Shown: one piece after another, positions 16,145-23,117 of the stretch
Position numbering within the stretch: position 1 is the first letter of the stretch
Layout: every line of letters begins with the position of its first letter
Assembly: GCA_012842935.1 (NCBI GenBank)
Contig: DUSC01000017.1
Location: forward strand, 1 to 35,159
Direction: 5' to 3'
Source: Hyphomicrobiales bacterium
Lineage (GTDB): Bacteria; Pseudomonadota; Alphaproteobacteria; Rhizobiales; Rhizobiaceae
Length of the DNA stretch: 35,159 nt
The notes under the pieces: model-generated
Told to the model about the DNA's origin: nothing
Seen by the model: the letters and a program-made list of their open reading frames with translations, nothing else
The model's database searches: none
Position numbers and translations under genes: made by a program

Positions 16145-16804
16145 CTAGCCGCCGGCCGCGACCAGGAGGATCGCGGCGCGCAGTTCGTCGAGGCCCTCGG
16201 CCTTCTCGGACGAGGTCGAGATCACGGCGGGGAAGGCGGCGGGGCGCCTGCGGATCCGCTCCAGCGTCTCGGCGACGAGCTTCGGCACGCCGGCCGGCTT
16301 GATCTTGTCCGTCTTGGTCAGCACGATCTGGTAGGAAACCGCCGCCTTGTCGAGCAGCGAGAGGACCTCCTCGTCGTTCTTCTTGATGCCGTGGCGTGCG
16401 TCGATCAGCACATAGACCCGCTTCAGCGTGGCGCGGCCGCGGAGATAGTCGAAGACGAGGCGGGTCCACTTGTCGACCTGCTCCTTCGGCGCCTGGGCGT
16501 AGCCGTAGCCCGGCATGTCGACCAGGGCGAGCGGCGGCAGGTCATCACCCTCGCCGGAATAGCCGCCGGGGACGAAATAGTTGAGTTCCTGCGTGCGGCC
16601 GGGCGTGTTCGACGTCCGCGCCAGGCCCTTCTGCCCGGTCAGCGCGTTGATCAGCGACGACTTGCCGACGTTGGATCTCCCGGCGAACGCGATCTCCGGC
16701 GGTCCTTCGGGCGGCAGGAACGACATCGCCGGGACGCCGCGGATGAAGACCCAGGGGCGCGTGAAGAGCGAAGGGTCGAGCCCCGCCGGCGCGGCACCGC
16801 TCAC
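16145..16804 (-). CDS. engB: Ribosome biogenesis GTPase EngB (YihA/YsxC)
   Basis: This 219-residue protein carries the full set of GTPase motifs: G1 [10 protein letters not shown]2 TPGRTQ, G3 DMPGYG, and G4 TKTDK. The sequence [17 protein letters not shown] is diagnostic of EngB, an essential factor for late assembly of the 50S subunit. The start is GTG 16804-16802, which overlaps the TGA of the upstream acetyltransferase as GTGA, so it is probably translated by coupling. The N-terminal [22 protein letters not shown] is the usual lead-in. In related bacteria engB directly follows yidC (or a MOSC gene) and precedes argB. Confidence 0.95.
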   Translation of the reverse strand: MSGAAPAGLDPSLFTRPWVFIRGVPAMSFLPPEGPPEIAFAGRSNVGKSSLINALTGQKGLARTSNTPGRTQELNYFVPGGYSGEGDDLPPLALVDMPGYGYAQAPKEQVDKWTRLVFDYLRGRATLKRVYVLIDARHGIKKNDEEVLSLLDKAAVSYQIVLTKTDKIKPAGVPKLVAETLERIRRRPAAFPAVISTSSEKAEGLDELRAAILLVAAGG

Positions 16805-17442
16805 GCGGCCGCCTCCAGCCGGGCGATGTCGGCGCCGCGGATGGCGTCGAGGTTGCGGCTGATCTTGTCCACGGGCCAGTCCCACCAGGCGACGGCGAGC
16901 AGCCGCGCGACCGTGCGTTCGTCGAAGCGCATGCGCATCGTCCGCGCCGGATTGCCGCCGACGATGGCGTAGGGCGGCACGTCCTGGGCGACGACCGAGC
17001 GCGCGGCGACGATGGCGCCGTGGCCGATCGTGACGCCCGGCATGATCGTCGCGCCCATGCCGATCCAGACGTCGTGCCCGACGAAGGTGTCTCCCCGGTT
17101 CTCGGCTTCCCAGGTCTTCGCGTCGAAGCCCGTCTCCCAGCCGTGGCCGAAGATGTTGAACGGATAGGTGGAGAAGCCGGACATGGCGTGATTGGCGCCG
17201 TTCATGACGAAGGTCACACCCTGCGCCAGCGCGCAGAACCGCCCGATGACCAGGCGGTCGCCGACGAAGTCGTAATGGTAGAGCACGCAGCGCTCGGCGA
17301 AGTGCTCCGGGCCGTCGGGATCGTCGTAGTAGGTGAACTCGCCGACCTCGATGTTGGCCCGCCCCCCGAGAAGCGGCTTCAGGAAGCCGACGCGCGGGTG
17401 CATCGGCAGCGGATGCTTGATGTCGGGATTGGGTCCGTTCAT
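16801..17442 (-). CDS. CatB/Vat-like O-acetyltransferase (hexapeptide repeat)
   Basis: This 213-residue protein belongs to the xenobiotic acyltransferase (XAT) class of left-handed beta-helix enzymes. Hexapeptide repeats are visible in [32 protein letters not shown]. The conserved block [19 protein letters not shown] contains the catalytic His. Relatives acetylate chloramphenicol or streptogramin A from acetyl-CoA, but most chromosomal copies have unknown substrates, so resistance should not be assumed. ATG 17442 has GGGAGG upstream. It sits between yidC (77 bp away) and engB (4-bp overlap), inside a housekeeping operon. Confidence 0.9.
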   Translation of the reverse strand: MNGPNPDIKHPLPMHPRVGFLKPLLGGRANIEVGEFTYYDDPDGPEHFAERCVLYHYDFVGDRLVIGRFCALAQGVTFVMNGANHAMSGFSTYPFNIFGHGWETGFDAKTWEAENRGDTFVGHDVWIGMGATIMPGVTIGHGAIVAARSVVAQDVPPYAIVGGNPARTMRMRFDERTVARLLAVAWWDWPVDKISRNLDAIRGADIARLEAAA

Positions 17443-17518
17443 CCGTCGCCTCCCTTCCTCGTCGTCGAAACCGCGCCGGGTGTGTTCGTGCCGGACCGCC
17501 GAAGCAGCCACCGGCCCG

Positions 17519-19345
17519 CTACTCGGCGGGTTTCGGCTTCTTCCTGAAAAGACCGCCGAGATTGTCCCACAGCTCGATCTTGGCGCCCTGGCGCTTCATG
17601 ATGACGCCCTGCTGGACGATCGACAGGAAGTTGTTCCAGGCCCAGTAGATGACCAGACCGGCCGGGAAGCTGGCCAGCATGAAGGTGAACACGACCGGCA
17701 TCCAGTTGAAGATCATCGCCTGGGTCGGATCGGGCGGCGTCGGGTTCATGCGCATCTGCAGGAACATGGTGATGCCCATGATCAGCGGCCACACGCCGAT
17801 GTGGAGGAACTCCGGCACCGCGTAGGGGAGCAGGCCGAACAGGTTGAAGATCGAGGTCGGGTCCGGCGCGGCGAGGTCCTGGATCCAGCCGAAGAAGGGG
17901 GCGTGTCGCATCTCGATGGTGATGTAGAGCACCTTGTAGAGCGAGAAGAACACCGGGATCTGCAGGAGGATCGGCCAGCAGCCGGCGATGGGATTGATCT
18001 TCTCCTTCTTGTAGAGCTCCATCATGGCCTGCTGCTGCTTCATCTTGTCGTCCGCGTATTTTTCGCGGATCTCGAGCATGGCCGGCTGTACCTTCTTCAT
18101 ATTCGCCATCGACTTGTACGACTTGTTGGCGAGCGGGAAGAAGACCGCCTTGACGATGACGGTGGTGGCGAGGATCGACAGGCCGAAATTGCCGAACAGC
18201 TTGTAGAGCGTGTCGATCAGCCAGAACATCGGCTTGGTGATGAAGTAGAACCATCCCCAGTCGATGAGGAGTTCGAACTGGCGGATGCCGCGGTCCTTCT
18301 CGTAGGCGTTGATCTGCGCCACTTCCTTCGCGCCGGCGAAGACCAGCGTCTCGACCGTCGCCGACTGGCCGGCCGGAATGCTGATCGCGTCGGTGATGAA
18401 GTCGACCTGGTAGCGCGGGCGGTTGTCGGAAAAATAGGCGAAGCGCGGCTGGAACGGCTGGCTGCCCGACGGCACCAGCGCCGCGGCCCAGTACTTGTCG
18501 GTGATGCCGAGCCAGCCGTCGTTCGACTTGCCGGGAACGACCTGCTTGTCCTTCTCGATGGTCGAATAGCTGATCTCCTGCAGGCCTTCCTCGCCGGTAA
18601 CGCCGATCAGGCCCTCGTGCAGCACGTAGGCCGACGCGACCTTCGGCTTGTCGAAGCGCGTGACGCGGCCGTAGTTGGACAGCGCGACGGGCGCGCCGCC
18701 GGCATTCGCGATCGTGTCGGATACGGTGAACATGTATTCGGCGTCGACCGCGATGGTGCGCCGGAAGGTCAGGCCCTTGTCGTTGACGTAGGTGAGCGTC
18801 ACCGGGGTCGCCGGCGTCAGAACCGGCTCGCCCTCGACCGTCCAGACGGTATCGGGTCCCGGAAGCGCTCCTGTCTCGCCGGTGCCGACGTAGCCGATTT
18901 CCGCATACTGCCCGTTGGGCAGTGCGGCCGGGTTGAGCAGCTCGATGATCGGCGAGGTCTTGTCGATGGTCAGGCGATAGTCCTTCAGCCGCACGTCGTC
19001 GATGCGCGCGCCCGTCAGGTTGATCGAGCCGGAAATGCTCGGCGTGTCGATCTTCACCCGCGCGCTCGCGGCGAGCGCCGCCTCCCGCGTTCCGGCGGCC
19101 GCGCCGCCGGTTTCCGGCGCGCTGCCGGGGGTTCCTTCGGGAACCGCACCCTGCGGCGGCAGTTCCCCGCCGGCCACGCCGGGCGTCGCGGGGTCGGTCT
19201 TCTTCTCCTGCTCGACGCGCTCGGCCTCGATCCGCGCCGCCTCGCGCTGCGCCTCGATCCGCGGGTTCATGTAGAACACCTGCCAGAGCGTCAGGATCAG
19301 CACCGACAGCGCGATCGTGATGAAGAAATTGCGGTTGTTTTCCAT
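17519..19345 (-). CDS. yidC: Membrane protein insertase YidC
   Basis: This 608-residue protein has the Gram-negative layout. The N-terminal anchor is ENNRNFFITIALSVLILTLW. A Pro/Ala/Glu-rich linker and a large periplasmic beta domain span about residues 90-350. The conserved insertase core has five membrane spans at about 360-590, including FGLSILATTVIVKAVFFPLA and QIPVFFSLYKVLY. The basic tail ends KKPKP. It inserts and folds inner-membrane proteins, with SecYEG or alone. It follows rnpA by 16 bp; no yidD is present between them, unlike many bacteria. Confidence 0.97.
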   Translation of the reverse strand: MENNRNFFITIALSVLILTLWQVFYMNPRIEAQREAARIEAERVEQEKKTDPATPGVAGGELPPQGAVPEGTPGSAPETGGAAAGTREAALAASARVKIDTPSISGSINLTGARIDDVRLKDYRLTIDKTSPIIELLNPAALPNGQYAEIGYVGTGETGALPGPDTVWTVEGEPVLTPATPVTLTYVNDKGLTFRRTIAVDAEYMFTVSDTIANAGGAPVALSNYGRVTRFDKPKVASAYVLHEGLIGVTGEEGLQEISYSTIEKDKQVVPGKSNDGWLGITDKYWAAALVPSGSQPFQPRFAYFSDNRPRYQVDFITDAISIPAGQSATVETLVFAGAKEVAQINAYEKDRGIRQFELLIDWGWFYFITKPMFWLIDTLYKLFGNFGLSILATTVIVKAVFFPLANKSYKSMANMKKVQPAMLEIREKYADDKMKQQQAMMELYKKEKINPIAGCWPILLQIPVFFSLYKVLYITIEMRHAPFFGWIQDLAAPDPTSIFNLFGLLPYAVPEFLHIGVWPLIMGITMFLQMRMNPTPPDPTQAMIFNWMPVVFTFMLASFPAGLVIYWAWNNFLSIVQQGVIMKRQGAKIELWDNLGGLFRKKPKPAE

Positions 19346-19361
19346 CGATGGACCCTGGATC

Positions 19362-19703
19362 TCACCGCTTTCCGCGGATGCGCCGTGACAATTCGGCCTT
19401 CAACTCGTCGAAGGGCACCGACAGGACCTCGTTGCGCCCGACGATCACATAGTCCTTGCCTGCCGCCATGTCACCCGCGGCGTCGAGGCGAACCGCTTCC
19501 TTCAGCCTGCGGCGGATGCGGTTGCGTTCGACCGCGTTGCCGACCTTGCGCGTGACCGTGAAACCGACGCGCGGCGCACCATCGTCGCCGCGATCGAGCA
19601 CCTCGAGCAGGAAGAGCCGCCCGCGGCGCTTGTCGCCCCGCCGGACGGCCAGGAATTCCGCACGCTTTCGCAGCCGCTCCGGAGGCTTGCCGGACGCCGG
19701 CAA
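19362..19703 (-). CDS. rnpA: Ribonuclease P protein component
   Basis: About 113 residues, very basic. The family signature is [13 protein letters not shown], preceded by [15 protein letters not shown]; the N-terminal [13 protein letters not shown] is also typical. It binds the RNase P RNA and helps process the 5' end of tRNAs. The best start is TTG 19703-19701, with GGAGG eight bases upstream. A CTG overlapping the rpmH stop is a less likely alternative. It is co-transcribed with rpmH. Confidence 0.94.
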   Translation of the reverse strand: MPASGKPPERLRKRAEFLAVRRGDKRRGRLFLLEVLDRGDDGAPRVGFTVTRKVGNAVERNRIRRRLKEAVRLDAAGDMAAGKDYVIVGRNEVLSVPFDELKAELSRRIRGKR

Positions 19704-19720
19704 GGCAATGGCCTCCGGGC

Positions 19721-19855
19721 TCAGGCGGACAGGCGCTTGCGACCGCGGTTGCGGCGGGCCGCGATGACGCCGCGGCCACCCTTGGTGGCCATGCGCGCGC
19801 GGAAGCCGTGCCGGCGCTTGCGGACGAGTTTGGACGGTTGATAGGTGCGCTTCAT
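19721..19855 (-). CDS. rpmH: 50S ribosomal protein L34
   Basis: This 44-residue protein is very basic. It begins [20 protein letters not shown] and contains [16 protein letters not shown], as in all L34 proteins. It is the first gene of the rpmH-rnpA-yidC transcription unit, 18 bp before rnpA. Confidence 0.98.
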
Positions 19856-19974
19856 TTGTTTGATACCGCGGCGTGCGGCCCTTCTTGGTTCTGTCTCGAC
19901 ATGAGCAGGAGCGTCGCCGGCCCGGTCATCGCGCAATCGGAACTGCGCCGGACCGGAGGCCCGAGCGTGGCGGG

Positions 19975-20003
19975 CTTATAGGTATACGGCATGCCCGAGT
20001 CAA
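19975..20003 (-). promoter_or_regulatory. Sigma-70 promoter for rpmH-rnpA-yidC
   Basis: Read on the minus strand, TTGACT (20003-19998), a 17-bp spacer and TATAAG (19980-19975) form a near-consensus housekeeping promoter. Transcription should begin near 19968, leaving an untranslated leader of about 113 bases before rpmH. Confidence 0.8.
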
Positions 20004-20158
20004 TTCCCCGGCCGGAGGGCGCGCCGGCCCGGACGGCCGCGGCCGCCACGCGGGGCCGCGCCGCGCCGGTCGTCCGCCCGGCCGATCGGGGCACCGATGC
20101 CTTCGCCCGCCGGCCGCGGATCGCGCCTTCCGCGGCCGCGGTTTTCCGTCCGCCGAAA

Positions 20159-20187
20159 TTGGCAAAGCGGGTGCGCTGGCCTATCTT
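20159..20187 (+). promoter_or_regulatory. Probable sigma-70 promoter for the sensor kinase
   Basis: TTGGCA (20159-20164), 17 bases, then TATCTT (20182-20187). The predicted start near 20194 lies upstream of both possible kinase start codons (ATG 20204 and ATG 20285). Confidence 0.5.
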
Positions 20188-20284
20188 TCGTCCGTGTGCG
20201 TCGATGGCGGCAGGCAAAGCCGTCCTCGCCGGCGGCGTTGTCGGCCGGAAGCGGCGCCGCGGGGCGCGACGGTCCGGTGCGGGG

Positions 20285-21775
20285 ATGACGGGTTTGGAAA
20301 AAGAGACGCAGACGAGCGCCGAGCGGCTGGAAACCTTCCGCCGCGTGCCGTTCGTGCGGCGCCTCTCGACCAAGCTTCTGCTGCTGACGGTGGTTTTCGT
20401 CCTGGTGGCCGAGATCCTGATCTTCATCCCGTCCGTGGCGGCATTCCGGCTGCGCTGGCTGGAGGAGAAGCTGGGCACGGTCGCCGCGGTCGGCGCCGTG
20501 CTGGTCCAGGGTGGACCGGCCACCCTGCCGCGCGCCGTCCAGGACGACGTGCTGGAGGCGATCGGCGTACAGGCGATCGCCGTCCGCGACGGCGGGATCT
20601 CGCGGCTGCTCGTGGTGACGGAGGTGCCGCCCGAGGTCGACGAGCACATCGCGGTGTCCGAGGTCGGATGGGTCGACGCGCTGTCGGGAGCCGCCGACAC
20701 GCTTCTGTGGGGCGGCGAGCGCCTTCTGCGCGTCTACGGCCGGGTCGGCGAGAGCGACAAGCAGTTCGAACTGGTCATGACCGATGCCGGCCTGCGTTCG
20801 GCGATGCTGGTCTACGCGCGCAACATCGCGCTGCTGTCCCTCCTGATCTCGCTGCTGACCGCCGCTCTTGTATTCATCGCCATAAACCGGCTGATGATCG
20901 GCCCGATCCGCGGGCTGCGCCGGTCCATGCTCCATTTCGCCCGCGCCCCGGACGATCCGACGCGCATCATCCGGCCGACCGGCCGCCGCGACGAGCTCGG
21001 CGTGGCGGAACACGAACTGGCCAACCTGCAGACGCAGCTGCAGAAGACGCTGTCGGAACAGAAGCACCTCGCCGACCTCGGACTCGCCGTTTCCAAGATC
21101 AATCACGACATGCGCAACATCCTCGCCTCGGCGCAGCTGCTGTCGGACCGCCTGGCGACGTTGAAGGACCCGACGGTGCAGGCGGTCGCGCCGAAGCTGG
21201 TCCGCGCCATCGGCCGCGCGGTCTCCTACACCGGCGGTGTGCTCGCCTACGGGCGCACCCAGGAACCGACGCCCCAGCGCCGGCGCGTCAGGCTGCGGCA
21301 GCTGGTCGACGAGGTTTTCGGCCTGCTCGGCATGGACGGCGCGGGCATCGACTTCGTCAACGATGTCGATGCGGGTTTCGAGGTCGACGCCGATTCCGAA
21401 CAGCTCCACCGGATACTGTCCAACCTGTCACGCAACGCCGTGGAGGCGATGGCCGCCGACCGCGAGACGGCGGTGGTCCGCCGGCTGACGATCTCGGCCG
21501 AGCGCACGGGAAGCATCAGCCGCATCCTCGTCACGGACACCGGTCCCGGCCTGCCGCAGAAGGCGCGGGAGAACCTGTTCGCGGCGTTTCGCGGCTCGGC
21601 GCGCAGCGGCGGCACCGGCCTCGGCCTGGCGATCGCCAGCGAGCTCGTGAAGGCCCATGGCGGGACGCTCGAGTTGGTCGAGAGCGTCGGCGGCCGCACC
21701 GTGTTCGTCATAACCATCCCCGACCAGCCTTTGCGCCTCGACGTGGCGCGCAGCACCCTGCGCCGTCCGGCCTGA
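20285..21775 (+). CDS. Membrane sensor histidine kinase, orphan
   Basis: This 496-residue protein has two membrane spans (about 29-53 and 177-201) around an extracytoplasmic sensor region of about 120 residues, then a HAMP-like linker (NRLMIGPIRGLRRSM) and the kinase core. The phospho-acceptor is His274 in KINHDMRNILASAQLL. The N box is ILSNLSRNAVEAM, G1 is DTGPGLP, and G2 is GGTGLGLAIA. The H box reads NHDMRN rather than the commoner SHELRTPL; this HDMRN variant is seen in other kinase groups. No response regulator gene is adjacent. ATG 20285 is proposed; ATG 20204 would add 27 Arg/Gly-rich residues. Confidence 0.9.
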   Translation: MTGLEKETQTSAERLETFRRVPFVRRLSTKLLLLTVVFVLVAEILIFIPSVAAFRLRWLEEKLGTVAAVGAVLVQGGPATLPRAVQDDVLEAIGVQAIAVRDGGISRLLVVTEVPPEVDEHIAVSEVGWVDALSGAADTLLWGGERLLRVYGRVGESDKQFELVMTDAGLRSAMLVYARNIALLSLLISLLTAALVFIAINRLMIGPIRGLRRSMLHFARAPDDPTRIIRPTGRRDELGVAEHELANLQTQLQKTLSEQKHLADLGLAVSKINHDMRNILASAQLLSDRLATLKDPTVQAVAPKLVRAIGRAVSYTGGVLAYGRTQEPTPQRRRVRLRQLVDEVFGLLGMDGAGIDFVNDVDAGFEVDADSEQLHRILSNLSRNAVEAMAADRETAVVRRLTISAERTGSISRILVTDTGPGLPQKARENLFAAFRGSARSGGTGLGLAIASELVKAHGGTLELVESVGGRTVFVITIPDQPLRLDVARSTLRRPA

Positions 21776-22016
21776 TGCCGCGCCGCTGCGATGGCACCGG
21801 CAATCTCCCCCTGCGCAGGCCACCGGTCGCGCCCGGCCGGGCCTCGCTTCGGGGGAAGGCGTCCCCGTGACCCGGGGCGCGATCCTCCACGGCCGCGGGC
21901 GGCCCGGCCGGCCTCGCCGAACCCTCGCATTTTGCGCGCCGACCGGCTTGCATTTGTCGCCACCAGTCGTTAGGTAGCACCGCAGATCGGAGCCGGCCCC
22001 TCGCAGACCGGCACGA

Positions 22017-22035
22017 GGGCCGTTTGAAACGGCCC
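22017..22035. repeat. Perfect 19-bp palindrome next to tRNA-Arg
   Basis: GGGCCGTTT-G-AAACGGCCC is a perfect 9+1+9 inverted repeat, ending five bases before the tRNA. The 241 bp upstream, back to the kinase stop, show no gene. It could be an operator, a processing signal in the tRNA precursor or the end of the upstream transcript. No U-tract follows. Confidence 0.7.
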
Positions 22036-22040
22036 GGCGC

Positions 22041-22117
22041 GCGCCCGTAGCTCAGCTGGATAGAGCACCAGACTACGAATCTGGGGGTCAGGAGTTCGAA
22101 TCTCTTCGGGCGCGCCA
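22041..22117 (+). tRNA. tRNA-Arg (anticodon ACG)
   Basis: All four stems can be drawn. The acceptor is GCGCCCG/CGGGCGC. The D arm is GCTC...GAGC. The anticodon stem is CCAGA/TCTGG, enclosing the loop CTACGAA (anticodon ACG, A34 expected to become inosine to read CGU/CGC/CGA). The T arm is AGGAG-TTCGAAT-CTCTT. The CCA end is encoded. After it, 22118-22349 holds no gene; a 7-bp hairpin TTGCCGT/ACGGCAA (22197-22216) may end the transcript. Confidence 0.97.
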
Positions 22118-22349
22118 GATACTCCGATCGCTCGGCGTCGCCCTGCTTCGCTCCCGGCCAGTTCATCGATGCCCGTCCGGGGAACCGGAGAGGGGTTTGC
22201 CGTGTCGCAACGGCAACCTCCCATCCGGGCCTCGCCCGGCAGACTTCCGGGGCGACGACCGGGTCGGGCGCACGGCGTGCGGGCCGTCCCCGACTGAAGG
22301 CTCGCAGCGCAGCGAGCGCACGGCGCGACCGAACGAGGTGCGTCGGCCG

Positions 22350-22952
22350 TCACGCCGGGTCCGGCCCGGCCAGGAGCAGGGCCAGCGCGCGCCGGTTGCG
22401 CGCCAGACCCTCGGCGCGGCGGGCGCGCTGGCCGGCGGTGAAGTAGCGATGGCCCGAGAGAAAGTCGTGCTGGCGGCGATACCAGTCGCGGGGCGCGTAT
22501 TCCTGGCCGAAGGCGGCCAGCTCGGCGCGGAGACGGCCCTGCCATTCCGGGTAGTCCGCCCGCCCGAGCGTATCGAGATCGGCGTCGATGAGGATCATGG
22601 CGCCGAGATCGGCCGGGGCATGCGGCATGCGTGTCGCCAGGATCAGGCGCTGGATGCGCGCCACTGCACCCGGCGCGTAGCCGAACCCCGGGAGCACGTC
22701 GCCGGCGAGCCGCGCGCTGACCGCCTCGTGCCCGTCGCGGGTCTCGACATAGCCGAGGTCGTGGAACCAGGCGGCAGTGAGCAGTTCGAGCAGGTCCCGC
22801 CCGGAGACGCCCTCGATCCCGGCAAGCTCGGCCGCGGCGGCAACCACGACGTCCCGGGTGTGGCCGATGTCGTGATAGGCGAGGCCGGCGGGCATGGCGT
22901 GCAGCAACAGGTCCGTCGCGTAGGCCTCTGCCCTTCCGATGTCAGCCGCCAT
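22350..22952 (-). CDS. HD-domain metal-dependent phosphohydrolase
   Basis: About 200 residues. The HD-superfamily metal site is visible as YHDIGHTRDV (His27/His31), AAWFHDLGY (His64-Asp65) and LIDADLDTLG (Asp123/Asp125). Such proteins hydrolyse phosphoesters or nucleotides, including cyclic nucleotides in some families, but the substrate here is unknown. The start is uncertain: ATG 22952 gives a compact HD domain, while ATG 22985 or GTG 23018 would add a short tail. It is divergent from the cyclase operon, sharing a 165-bp upstream region, so the two may be functionally linked. Confidence 0.83.
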   Translation of the reverse strand: MAADIGRAEAYATDLLLHAMPAGLAYHDIGHTRDVVVAAAAELAGIEGVSGRDLLELLTAAWFHDLGYVETRDGHEAVSARLAGDVLPGFGYAPGAVARIQRLILATRMPHAPADLGAMILIDADLDTLGRADYPEWQGRLRAELAAFGQEYAPRDWYRRQHDFLSGHRYFTAGQRARRAEGLARNRRALALLLAGPDPA

Positions 22953-23049
22953 AGCGCCCGCGCTCCGCGCCCACCAATGATGCATTTTAGCAGGATCCGG
23001 CAGCCGCCGCCAAATCACGATGCCTATCCTTCCGGGTCGAAAGCCGATC

Positions 23050-23058
23050 TGCTATACT
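23050..23058 (+). promoter_or_regulatory. Extended -10 promoter for the cyclase operon
   Basis: TG-C-TATACT (23050-23058) is a near-perfect extended -10 element. The -35 region 17 bp upstream (TTCCGG) is weak, as tolerated with an extended -10. Transcription would begin near 23065, about 50 bases before the cyclase ATG. Confidence 0.55.
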
Positions 23059-23117
23059 TGTTTTTGTGAGGCGCCCGCGGGGCTCGGTGAGAGCGGGAGC
23101 CGAACGGGGCTTAGGCG

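Larger units (their letters stand above)
19856..20284. other. 429-bp divergent intergenic region
   Basis: The region lies between rpmH (minus) and the sensor kinase (plus). It holds one promoter for each side (described separately) and a leader of about 110 bases for rpmH. The kinase frame is open back to 19991, but nothing in that part looks like protein: it is Arg/Pro/Ala-rich and low in complexity. I see no other gene. Confidence 0.7.

Noticed and set aside
22041..22349. tRNA-Arg as attachment site of an integrated island
   Set aside because: No repeat of the tRNA 3' end, integrase or mobility gene was found within the window.
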